A program made the position numbers and the translations under genes. A stretch of DNA of 64,000 bases from Luteibacter jiangsuensis. Lineage in GTDB: Bacteria; Pseudomonadota; Gammaproteobacteria; Xanthomonadales; Rhodanobacteraceae. Positions 56,891-64,000 of this stretch are shown here, in pieces. The stretch is taken from assembly GCF_011742555.1 (NCBI RefSeq), contig NZ_JAAQQR010000002.1, positions 248,001-312,000 of the forward strand, written 5' to 3'. The notes beneath the pieces were generated by a model. That model saw only the letters and a list, made by a program, of their open reading frames with translations. It was not told where the DNA came from and did not search any database. Within the stretch, counting starts at the first letter, position 1. Each line of letters opens with the position of its first letter.

Positions 56891-56973
56891 TGTGGGAGCT
56901 GCTTCAGCGGCGATGGGCGCTCGCCGCAAGGATGCCCGCTGCCGCGGGATCGCCGGCATAGCCGGCTCCCACA
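56891..56973. repeat. REP-like inverted repeat R7
   Basis: TGTGGGAGCTGCTTCAGCGG on the left and GCCGGCATAGCCGGCTCCCA on the right, just after the arginase stop codon and upstream of trpS. Confidence 0.85.
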
Positions 56974-56978
56974 AGGCC

Positions 56979-57899
56979 TCAGCGCATCAGGGTGGACTTG
57001 CCGAACAGCGATTCCACGAGATCCACCGCCAGCTTCGCCGTCTGGTTGCGCTTGTCGAAGGCGGGGTTCAACTCCACGATGTCCAGCGAGCCTACGCGGC
57101 CGGTGTCCGCGATCATTTCCATGCAAAGCTGGGCTTCGCGATAGCTGGGACCGCCGCGCACGGTGGTACCCACGCCAGGGGCGATCGACGGATCGAGGAA
57201 ATCGACATCGAAGCTGATGTGCAGGTGGGTGTCTTCATCGACCCCGGCGAGTGCCTCTTCCATCGCGGCTTTCATGCCGATCTCGTCGATGTAGCGCATG
57301 TCGTAGATATCGAGCCCCACCTCGTGCACGAAGCGCTTTTCGCCCTCGTCCACGGAGCGAATGCCTATCTGGCGGAACACGTCGGGGGTGGTGGCGGGCA
57401 CCGTGCCGCCGATATGCGTGAGTGCATCGGGCCCGTAGCCGCAAAGACAGGCCACGGGCATGCCGTGGATGTTGCCCGACGGCGTGATCTGGCTGGTGTT
57501 GAAGTCCGCATGGGCGTCGAGCCAGAGCACGCGGAGCTTCTTCCCCGTTTCCCGGCAATGGCGGGCCACGGCGGAAATGGACCCGATGGCGAGGCAATGG
57601 TCGCCACCCAGCATCACCGGCAGGTGGCCCTCCGCCAGCGCGGCGTGGATCGCCTCGTGCACGGCGGTGTTCCATGCCACGACGGCGTCCAGGTGGCGAT
57701 AGCCGTCCGTCGGCGGCTGCCACGGGTTCAGCGGTCCGGAGAGGTTGCCGCGATCCACGACATGCATGCCGCGCTTCGCCAGGCGTTCCGCCAGGCGGGC
57801 CACGCGAAGGGCTTCGGGCCCCATGGAACTGCCGCGGTGGCCGGCACCGATATCAGTGGGGACGCCGACGAGGGCGACCGAACGGGTGATAGGACTCAT
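56979..57899 (-). CDS. rocF: Arginase
   Basis: 306 residues. The Mn-site motifs of the ureohydrolase family are complete: [19 protein letters not shown] and [17 protein letters not shown]; the N-terminus [20 protein letters not shown] and the loop SGNIHGMP favour true arginase over agmatinase. It splits arginine to ornithine and urea. 12 bp after the rhodanese gene and probably cotranscribed with it. Confidence 0.93.
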   Translation of the reverse strand: MSPITRSVALVGVPTDIGAGHRGSSMGPEALRVARLAERLAKRGMHVVDRGNLSGPLNPWQPPTDGYRHLDAVVAWNTAVHEAIHAALAEGHLPVMLGGDHCLAIGSISAVARHCRETGKKLRVLWLDAHADFNTSQITPSGNIHGMPVACLCGYGPDALTHIGGTVPATTPDVFRQIGIRSVDEGEKRFVHEVGLDIYDMRYIDEIGMKAAMEEALAGVDEDTHLHISFDVDFLDPSIAPGVGTTVRGGPSYREAQLCMEMIADTGRVGSLDIVELNPAFDKRNQTAKLAVDLVESLFGKSTLMR

Positions 57900-57911
57900 A
57901 AACGGGACGAC

Positions 57912-58304
57912 TCAGAGAGATGGATGTTCCTGGACCAGCGGGCGGGCTTCGGCACGCCAAGCGTCGGCACTGCCCTCGAGCAGCCGTACGTTGCTGTATC
58001 CCAGCGACTGCAACGTGTCGCGGGCGCGCGACGCGCGCTTGCCCGACTTGCAATAGACCACGACTTCCCGATCGTGCGGAATGCCAAGCACGCCATGGCG
58101 CGCCGCCACGTCGTCCACGGGAATGTTCAGGGCGCCCGCGAGGTGGCCATCGCCGTATTCCTTCGGTGTGCGCACGTCGAGGAGCAACGGAGCGGCGTGC
58201 GACGCCATGAGGCGGGCCAGCGCCTCCCGGGAAACGTCCTGCGCCCACGCGGCAGGACAAAGCAGCAGGGTGGCGAAGAGAAGAGGTGCGCGAAAGCCAG
58301 TCAT
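57912..58304 (-). CDS. Periplasmic single-domain rhodanese
   Basis: 130 residues. Signal peptide RAPLLFATLLLCPAAWA cut before QDVS; rhodanese fold with LLLDVRTPKEYGDGHLAGA and the active-site loop CKSGKR (Cys85, Arg90), six residues long, as in sulfurtransferases rather than Cdc25 phosphatases. It would move sulfane sulfur or act on thiols in the periplasm; partner unknown. Divergent from the LysR gene. Confidence 0.87.
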   Translation of the reverse strand: MTGFRAPLLFATLLLCPAAWAQDVSREALARLMASHAAPLLLDVRTPKEYGDGHLAGALNIPVDDVAARHGVLGIPHDREVVVYCKSGKRASRARDTLQSLGYSNVRLLEGSADAWRAEARPLVQEHPSL

Positions 58305-58441
58305 TCCCGAAGTCTACACCGGGGCATGCAACGGGCTGGTTGCAGTGCAGCAGCCTGGCCGTCGGCGCAAGCACCGGGTCCGGCTTCCCGCCACCCGTCT
58401 CCAGCAGGCACTATGGCTGCCCCGACAGCAAGCACCGTTCG

Positions 58442-59338
58442 ATGATCCGACTGGACGACGTAGCCGCCTTCGTACAAACGGTTGACGCCGGCAGCTTCTC
58501 CGCGGCGGCCCGCCTGGCCGGCGGTACCCCGGCCATGGTGAGCAACGCCGTCCAGCGCCTGGAACGCGAACTCGGCGTACGGCTGTTCGTACGCTCCACC
58601 CGGAGCATGCGCCTGTCCGACGATGGCGAGCGCTACCTGCCGCACGCTCGCGCCATGCTGGACTCCCTGGCCAGCGGATCGCGCGTGCTGGCGGAAGGCC
58701 GTGGGGAGATCTCCGGCCCCCTGCGCCTCGCGGTGCCGTCCGACCTCGGACGGAATGTGCTCCTGCCGTGGCTCGATGCGTTCCAGGCAGAGCATCCCGA
58801 CGTGACATTGCAGCTGCGGATCAGCGATCGCACCACCGATCTCCATCGCCATCCGATCGACGCCGCCGTGCGCTACGGTGTGCTGCGCGACTCCACCCTG
58901 GTGGCGCAGCCGTTGCTGCCCGACAACCGCCGCGTGGTCTGCGCTTCCCCCGACTACGTGGCCAGGCACGGTGCTCCTGCCCATCCGGACGAACTGCGGG
59001 AACACAACTGCCTTTGCTTCGTCTGGGGCGATCAGGTGCACGACCGCTGGCTGTTCGACCTTCCGCGCGGGCTGCACACGGTGAAGGTTTCCGGCAACCG
59101 CATCAGTGACGACGGCGAGGTGACGCATCGCTGGGGCCTTGCCGGCCACGGCATCATCTACAAGTCGCGAGCCGACATCGAGGCCGATCTGCGCTCGGGG
59201 CGTTTGATCGACCTCCTGCCAAGCCTTGGCGAGCATGCCCCGCTCAATCTGGTGACCGCGCATCGCTCGCAATTGACGCCTGCCGTACAACGGCTCAGGG
59301 ACTTCCTGCGGGAAGGGTTCGCCCGCGTCGTCGCATAG
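58442..59338 (+). CDS. LysR family transcriptional regulator
   Basis: 298 residues. N-terminal HTH (1-60: DDVAAFVQTVDAGSFSAAAR and AVQRLERELGVRLFVRST) and a substrate-binding domain of the CrgA/PtxR-like group (SGPLRLAVPSDLGRNVLLPWL). The ATG at 58442 starts the conserved N-terminus; the frame to 58286 adds an unconserved leader. LysR proteins commonly act on the divergent neighbour, here the rhodanese-arginase pair, but no clear T-N11-A site was picked out. Ends 6 bp from the convergent amylase gene. Confidence 0.9.
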   Translation: MIRLDDVAAFVQTVDAGSFSAAARLAGGTPAMVSNAVQRLERELGVRLFVRSTRSMRLSDDGERYLPHARAMLDSLASGSRVLAEGRGEISGPLRLAVPSDLGRNVLLPWLDAFQAEHPDVTLQLRISDRTTDLHRHPIDAAVRYGVLRDSTLVAQPLLPDNRRVVCASPDYVARHGAPAHPDELREHNCLCFVWGDQVHDRWLFDLPRGLHTVKVSGNRISDDGEVTHRWGLAGHGIIYKSRADIEADLRSGRLIDLLPSLGEHAPLNLVTAHRSQLTPAVQRLRDFLREGFARVVA

Positions 59339-59344
59339 CCGTCT

Positions 59345-60988
59345 TCAGAACGAACCCTCAGTGTTTGCCCCCGCGGCCGGCGTCACTTCATTGTTGTCGC
59401 CAGGCTCCCAGGCCGCCGTCGCCTTCAGGGCATCCGGCGTGCCCGTTTCGTCGCGAATCACGCATTTCCATGCGGTCGCGAAGGCAGGCGCCATGGAGAT
59501 GGTGCCCTTCCACGTGGGATAAGTCGCGGGTTCGAGTTTTACGGCGTCCTCCAGTTTCCAAAGACCCAGCTCCTTGCTGCCACCGACGACATAGACACTT
59601 CGGCCCTTGGTCGTTTCGCCCTTGTCGCAGCGAAAATTCACATCCACCGGCGTCACCGTGCCGCTTTCCCATACCCGCACCTTTCCGCCGTCGTCTTCCA
59701 GCGCAGGCACGAACGATTGGTCGCTGATGACCCGAGGCTCGGTAAGCCGCGAGTCGAGAGCCACGACAATCGTCTGACGTGTACCGGTCACCCGGGCCAC
59801 GAGCCCGCCTTGGTCGGTGTTGAAGGACACGTCAGAACCGGCGCGCACGCCGGCATCGCGCCGGATCGTTATCAGACGGCGCAGATAATCGTGCAGCGGC
59901 GTCGGCGTCGCGCCCTCGTACATGTCCGGCCAGTAGACCGTCGGCGTACCGGGCGTGGTGAGGATGAAGGCATAAGCCATGCGAAGGCGATCCGGACGCA
60001 ACGCCCAGTGGTGCTGACCGCCATAGGGACCCGGCGAATACCCCGTGTCGTGATTGTCCACGAACGTGGTCGCCACCTCTCGCCAGCTTCGTTGCGGATT
60101 CCCATTCAGCCCATATCGCCAGTCGGGCACCGACCCGTTCTGCATCCGTTCCTTCAGCGCGAAATCGAACACCGTGCATTTCGCCTCGTCGGACCACGCC
60201 ATGAGCAGGTCCTGCCACGACTTCGACCGGTTGGGATCGCCCTCGGGAAATTCGCTTGGACCCTTCCAGAATTCGCCCACGCAGAACCCACCATCGTCAC
60301 TGCTCTTCATCAGGTCGTCGACATGGCGTGCGGCGTAACCCCGAACGAAGTCGAAGCGGAAGCCGCCCGCGCCGTAAGTGTCGTGCAGCGATTTCAGTTC
60401 CGCCGCAAACATCGCTTCGTTCTCGGCGTTGGCAAGATTGAGATCGGAAGACCCATCCATGAAAGGATCGCCGTCGTCGCACGGACGACCGTCGCAGTTA
60501 TCGGTGCGCAAGCGTCCCTTTCCCGCGGGAATACTCAACGTCGAACCTTCAGCCTTTGCGTCGCGATGGTTCAGCACGATGTCGAACACGGGTTTCACGT
60601 GCGCACCGTTGAGCGCCGCCACCGCCGCGCGGAGGTCCGCGTCGGTGCCATACCCGCTGTTCTTGTCGAAGTCCTTCCAGAAGTAACCCTCACCACCACC
60701 GCTGGTGCCTTTCGCGTCGTCCTTCCAGCTCGACGTGTCGCGCCACGGCGGAGGCATCCACACCGAGGTGAACCCATCGGCGGCGATCTGCGCCGCGCGG
60801 CTCTTCAATTCCGCATACCACCCACCGGGCTTCACACGCGTCGAGTTCCAATGGAAGCCTTGCAGGAGGATCTCGTCGCCACCGTGGTAGCGAACACCAC
60901 CGGCCGTCTTCACGGCATCGTCGGCGTGTGCGGCAGCCGCGCCCGCCAGCATGGCGACGACGATGAGTACCCTATGTCTGATCTTCAT
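59345..60988 (-). CDS. Secreted alpha-amylase with CBM20, maltotetraose-forming type
   Basis: 547 residues; signal peptide to about residue 22. GH13 residues: Asp213 (nucleophile, GGFRFDFVRG), Glu239 (acid, CVGEFWKGP) and Asp314 (FVDNHDTGYSPG). From about 446 a CBM20 starch-binding domain (PVDVNFRCDKGETTKG, YPTWKGTI). The sequence follows, block by block, what I recall of the Pseudomonas stutzeri G4 amylase, including VRYHGGDEI, GGGEGYFW and GGQHHWAL, so the product is probably maltotetraose; the exact product is inference. GGAGG before the ATG at 60988; a frame to 61249 is leader. Confidence 0.92.
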   Translation of the reverse strand: MKIRHRVLIVVAMLAGAAAAHADDAVKTAGGVRYHGGDEILLQGFHWNSTRVKPGGWYAELKSRAAQIAADGFTSVWMPPPWRDTSSWKDDAKGTSGGGEGYFWKDFDKNSGYGTDADLRAAVAALNGAHVKPVFDIVLNHRDAKAEGSTLSIPAGKGRLRTDNCDGRPCDDGDPFMDGSSDLNLANAENEAMFAAELKSLHDTYGAGGFRFDFVRGYAARHVDDLMKSSDDGGFCVGEFWKGPSEFPEGDPNRSKSWQDLLMAWSDEAKCTVFDFALKERMQNGSVPDWRYGLNGNPQRSWREVATTFVDNHDTGYSPGPYGGQHHWALRPDRLRMAYAFILTTPGTPTVYWPDMYEGATPTPLHDYLRRLITIRRDAGVRAGSDVSFNTDQGGLVARVTGTRQTIVVALDSRLTEPRVISDQSFVPALEDDGGKVRVWESGTVTPVDVNFRCDKGETTKGRSVYVVGGSKELGLWKLEDAVKLEPATYPTWKGTISMAPAFATAWKCVIRDETGTPDALKATAAWEPGDNNEVTPAAGANTEGSF

Positions 60989-61269
60989 GACCGCCTCCGT
61001 TCCATGGAGAGGAGCGCCCGCGCCGGACGCGACGATGGCATCGTGGGCCGATTCGGGGGGCGCGGCTACAGGCTGCTCATGAAAATGCCACGCGAAACCG
61101 GCACGCGATTCCGAAAGCCCTGAAATGGCGTGGAATGGTGCCGATGCGAGGAGGGAGCGAGATGAGTGGTGCCGACACTCGGCACCGTCTGATGCCCCAA
61201 CACGCTGGCACACAATGAGTGCCCTCGATATAGTCGAGCGTATCCACATCCGTACCCACCATTACGAGT
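60989..61269. other. Intergenic region upstream of amylase
   Basis: 281 bp holding the amylase promoter and the end of the next leftward gene. I see no clear hexamer pair, no repeat and no gene. It marks the change from ordinary chromosome to the AT-richer right end. Confidence 0.45.
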
Positions 61270-61923
61270 CTATGGTCGTGGCAGCTTTGACCTCAGCACG
61301 ATGGCGCAACCGTGAACTGCATCTTCGATCTCTTGGCTCAGCGAGCTGTTGTGCCTTCCCGATGACGGATTTCGAGGTTCAGGAGTGCCCGACGCGGACA
61401 CATTTTCCCGCATCTCCCTGCCGAAGTCGCGGTCCGCTCTGAAGTCCTCCCCACCACTGCGGGCATTCGCGATCACTGCATCGATGGAGGAAGTCAGCAC
61501 GACATAGGTTCTCAGGACGCGCTGCACAGCTTTTCCAGCTTCTGCGCCCCAAAGGCCCTCCACCTCCGTTTGAATAGTCTCTAGGTTCACCGCAGCAGCG
61601 CGCAGGGGTTCGAGCCTGCGACCGTAGGCGCGAGCCAAAGCCTTTGCCTTGGTTTCATGGTCGTCGTCGCCTGGGCTCACTATAAGCTCCGCTACCCACA
61701 ACACGGGCGATCGAGCGCGCGCAAACTCGAGTTTGTAGGTAAACAGGGCTTTTAGGGCGCGACGAGCGAGGTCAAAGTCGGCCTTCCCTTGGTCCTCGGC
61801 TCTCCACCTGGAAAATCCCCTTGCGGCAACCACGGCTGTCACACCTGCGGCGATCGCCACGACAACATCCTTGAATACCGAGATCGCGCCAGGCCAGTCA
61901 ACGCGACAGATCCACACTTCCAT
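61270..61923 (-). CDS. Hypothetical membrane-anchored protein in decayed island
   Basis: 217 residues, family not recognised. One N-terminal hydrophobic helix (about residues 12-35, ISVFKDVVVAIAAGVTAVVA) followed by a charged helical cytoplasmic or periplasmic region with FDLARRALKALFTYKLEFARARS and a polar, unconserved-looking C-terminus. GGGGA precedes the ATG at 61923. Base composition is lower in GC than the amylase gene. Such one-helix proteins are frequent in integrated elements; no function can be given. Confidence 0.6.
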   Translation of the reverse strand: MEVWICRVDWPGAISVFKDVVVAIAAGVTAVVAARGFSRWRAEDQGKADFDLARRALKALFTYKLEFARARSPVLWVAELIVSPGDDDHETKAKALARAYGRRLEPLRAAAVNLETIQTEVEGLWGAEAGKAVQRVLRTYVVLTSSIDAVIANARSGGEDFRADRDFGREMRENVSASGTPEPRNPSSGRHNSSLSQEIEDAVHGCAIVLRSKLPRP

Positions 61924-62578
61924 CGATTCCCCTTTGATTTAGCTAATTAACTTCTAACCCGGGCCATTTCTAAATTACGGCCTACGAAGCTTCTCTCCCA
62001 AGGGTTTTAGATCAACGGGCAGGGTTAATCAAACAGGGGAAATTTTCTACGCGTGCGGGAACGGTCGGTTTCCGTGCACGACGCGCGCAGACTTTTCCGC
62101 CAGCCACCCCCCATAGAGCATCTGCGCGCAAACCCCTGGGTACGTGGCCCGCCCCTCGGCGATGGCCGGTCGCGCAGATTCGTCCCGCCAATTGTGGATG
62201 CGCGCATTTATGGAAACGTTCGGTCTAGGAACGGGCAACATCGTCGGCTCGCGAATCGTTCTGCAAGGGCCTTCGCCACCCATTCCTCGACGGGCATCCC
62301 TTACTTCGTGCGAGCGACAAAACAGTGCATAAGAGCCGTATCGAAGAGCTCGGATCGCCATATGCGATCGATGGTGTCGATGTCGCCGGCCTCATGTGCC
62401 ACCAACATGGACTCCATCGTATCGATATCCTGGTGCCGATGCTCGGGCTCGTTGGTTATTCAGGACTGTTTACCTTAATCCACGCACCTTCGTTGCGTCC
62501 TTCGAGGAAACCACGGCGACGGACCAAGGTGTCTCGCCCTCGCTGGCCGGCCTAGCCGTGGTACCTAGTGATATTCGA
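61924..62578. other. 655-bp region with gene remnants, no confident gene
   Basis: AT-rich at the left (61924-62040). On the minus strand a 38-codon frame (ATG at 62417 to stop at 62301) reads MESMLVAHEAGDIDTIDRIW at its start; directly after its stop the same frame continues with MPVEEWVAKALAERFASRRC, and a second frame further left (to 62047) ends in GVCAQMLYGGWLAEKSARVV. These look like pieces of broken small genes rather than an intact one. No tRNA or attachment repeat was recognised. Confidence 0.45.
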
Positions 62579-63403
62579 TCAAGGCTCTGCCGATTCGAAC
62601 TTAAGTCCCATTAGCCCTGTACCGAAACCGGACAATTTCGTCTCGCACACCTTGGCTGCGGCCGAGAGCATTTCGTCGCGTTCCTTCACGACATGCTTAA
62701 CGAATCCCGGTGGGGCCGGACACTCAATTTCACCCGCGTGCTGGCGAACATAGGCCTTGGCCTTGGCTGACAAGATGGAGCGATTTTCCTCCGGATAGTC
62801 CGCGGCGATTCGGTCGATTGAAGCCATGGATCGTGCGAATGAGTCAGGCCACTCGGGGGGATCGGCCGGAGCATCACGAAGATAAGGCATCATCCAGTAA
62901 TAGGTGAATGCATTTTCGGATGAAAAGGCTATAGACATTCCGACCTGCTGGATGAACTGCTGCCATTGGAGACGGAGAATGTTCTCTTTGGCGCTGGCAA
63001 TGACCTTTCCGTAGCGCTCGTTCTGCTCGCGTAGGCGTGCCGCCTTCGTTGCTTCGCGCCCGCGGTCGATGATTGCTTGATTGGCCCTCGTTTGCGCCTC
63101 TTTGGCTGCATCCAAACTTGATCGAAGTCGAGCATCCGCGGTCTCCTGCAAGCCCCTTAGCTCCAGAAGTTCCGAGGTGGCTTTCTCCTGATCCAACTGC
63201 AGACGCGCCATCTCTTCTTCGAGCCTCTCTTTCTGGAAGACCGGTAGAACGGTATGCACATAGCCGTACCAAGCGAGAACTACCGCTGCGAGCTGTGCAA
63301 CATAGGAGAGACCTTCGAGCCAAGGTTTTGTAGCACCCCAAAGCGATGGCCTTCTCCCGCCGAACTTCGACGATGGCGTCCATGTCGCGTTTCTACGTTT
63401 CAT
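62579..63403 (-). CDS. Hypothetical coiled-coil membrane protein next to integrase remnant
   Basis: 274 residues. A hydrophobic helix (about 34-55, YVAQLAAVVLAWYGYVHTVL) precedes a long coiled coil (about 58-145, rich in Glu, Leu, Arg and Ala), then a helical C-terminal domain with WPDSFARSMASIDRIAADYP and two cysteines (near 228 and 252). No known family. The ATG at 63403 overlaps the integrase end by 11 bp. The gene is intact, unlike the integrase, and may be cargo of the integrated element. Confidence 0.6.
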   Translation of the reverse strand: MKRRNATWTPSSKFGGRRPSLWGATKPWLEGLSYVAQLAAVVLAWYGYVHTVLPVFQKERLEEEMARLQLDQEKATSELLELRGLQETADARLRSSLDAAKEAQTRANQAIIDRGREATKAARLREQNERYGKVIASAKENILRLQWQQFIQQVGMSIAFSSENAFTYYWMMPYLRDAPADPPEWPDSFARSMASIDRIAADYPEENRSILSAKAKAYVRQHAGEIECPAPPGFVKHVVKERDEMLSAAAKVCETKLSGFGTGLMGLKFESAEP

Positions 63404-63883
63404 GCCGCAGCTTCTCCAAGTAGTCTGCCCATGCCTGCATCGTCTTCCGTCGATCGGTCAAGTACGATGCGCGATTGTAGGCGGTGCGCACGCGACTGCG
63501 CTCGACATGCGACAGTTGACGCTCGATGACGTCAGGCCCCCAGCCGAACTCGTTGAGCCCGGTGCTCGTCAGCGCGCGGAATCCGTGGTCGGTCATTTCG
63601 TCTTTCGCGTGGCCGAGATTGCGCGGTGCCGAATTGACCGTGTTCTCGCTTATGAACGCGGACGCGCCCCGGATGCTCGGGAAGCGGTATTGCCCAGGCC
63701 GCATGTCGGAAAAGCGATGATCTGGCTGAGCTCGGCCAGCACGGCGACCGTTTCGCGAAAAAGCGGCACGATGTGCGCGGTCTTCATCTCGGCGGCGGGT
63801 AGCCGCCCAACCCAACGCGCTGGCCGCGCGTCGAGGTCGTCAACGGGAAGCGCGATGCATCCCGGTAGAGACGGTGGCGCCAA
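63393..63883 (-). pseudogene. P4-type phage/island integrase, C-terminal part, frameshifted
   Basis: Two minus-strand frames carry consecutive pieces of a tyrosine recombinase. The first (63883 leftward) has AEMKTAHIVPLFRETVAVL; the second, to the stop at 63393, has RFPSIRGASAFISENTVN, EMTDHGFRALTSTGLNEFGW (the HxxR region), LSHVERSRVRTAYNRASYL (with the catalytic Tyr) and MQAWADYLEKLR. The switch of frame lies near 63700-63725. The N-terminal part is outside or lost: the 120 bp to the window edge hold stops in the expected frame. So it is inactive as drawn. Confidence 0.82.
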
Positions 63884-64000
63884 TGGCCGTCGAAGGCGAG
63901 ATCGCAGTGAATGGCGGTAGACTTCAGGGCCAGATAATCCCGGAACCAGTCTCCGTTCGTGTTTCGCGATACTAAGCAGCTAGCGCTTCGATGTCGCGCT
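63884..64000. other. Window edge, probable upstream part of the integrase remnant
   Basis: 117 bp with no supported frame; if the integrase continues to the right, its middle part should lie here, but stops interrupt the frame. No tRNA or direct repeat that could mark an attachment site is visible. Confidence 0.35.

Noticed and set aside
62053-62478. 141-codon plus-strand frame in the island
   Set aside because: Arg/Ser-rich with no ribosome site; opposite-strand fragments look more protein-like.

Overview
The window looks like a chromosomal segment of a high-GC gammaproteobacterium of the Lysobacterales (Xanthomonadales), probably Rhodanobacteraceae (a Luteibacter/Dyella-type organism). This is an inference from gene content: a metB-like gene anchoring the O-antigen locus, a class I aldolase beside pyruvate kinase and GAPDH, TrpS with a C-terminal extension, an S1/P1 nuclease and a PilU retraction ATPase. 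No 16S rRNA or tRNA gene was found to confirm it.

Left part (1-26 kb) is a cell-surface polysaccharide region. A leftward operon (4665 to beyond 1) holds a UDP-glucuronate decarboxylase, a GtrB-like glycosyltransferase, a GtrA-type flippase, a small membrane protein and a large GT-C-like membrane protein cut by the window edge. A rightward pair gives a methyltransferase and ManC. A long leftward run (18759 to 7359) carries a metB-like PLP enzyme, the Wzm/Wzt O-antigen ABC exporter, an FkbM methyltransferase with a coiled coil, a 1,123-residue two-domain glycosyltransferase, gmd, rmd and manB. ManB, ManC, Gmd and Rmd together would make GDP-D-rhamnose. Then rmlBACD (rightward, all overlapping by 4 bp) makes dTDP-L-rhamnose, and CBS, glmS and a left-handed-helix acetyltransferase run leftward.

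Middle part (26-43 kb) is mostly central carbon metabolism: pgk, a HAD phosphatase, transketolase, class I aldolase, pyruvate kinase and GAPDH, interleaved with a YdcH protein, a DUF4398 pair, PilU, two tandem outer-membrane beta-barrel genes, a TonB-C-like protein and an S1/P1 nuclease. Between the HAD phosphatase and transketolase sits a small accessory insert (32.0-33.6 kb) with a secreted tandem B-lectin protein that has the size and motif pattern of LlpA lectin-like bacteriocins.

Right part (43-61 kb) holds aromatic amino-acid breakdown (fumarylacetoacetase, HmgA, HppD with a divergent MarR regulator; MaiA is 14 kb away; KynA), a peptide transporter, the pdhA-pdhB-pdhC complex, DUF1456 and VOC proteins, TrpS, arginase, a periplasmic rhodanese, a LysR regulator and a secreted maltotetraose-forming-type amylase. 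From 61 kb to the edge the sequence is more AT-rich and gene-poor, with two unrecognised membrane proteins and a frame-broken P4-type integrase end, so it reads as a decayed integrated element. REP-like inverted repeats sit at gene ends throughout the right two thirds.
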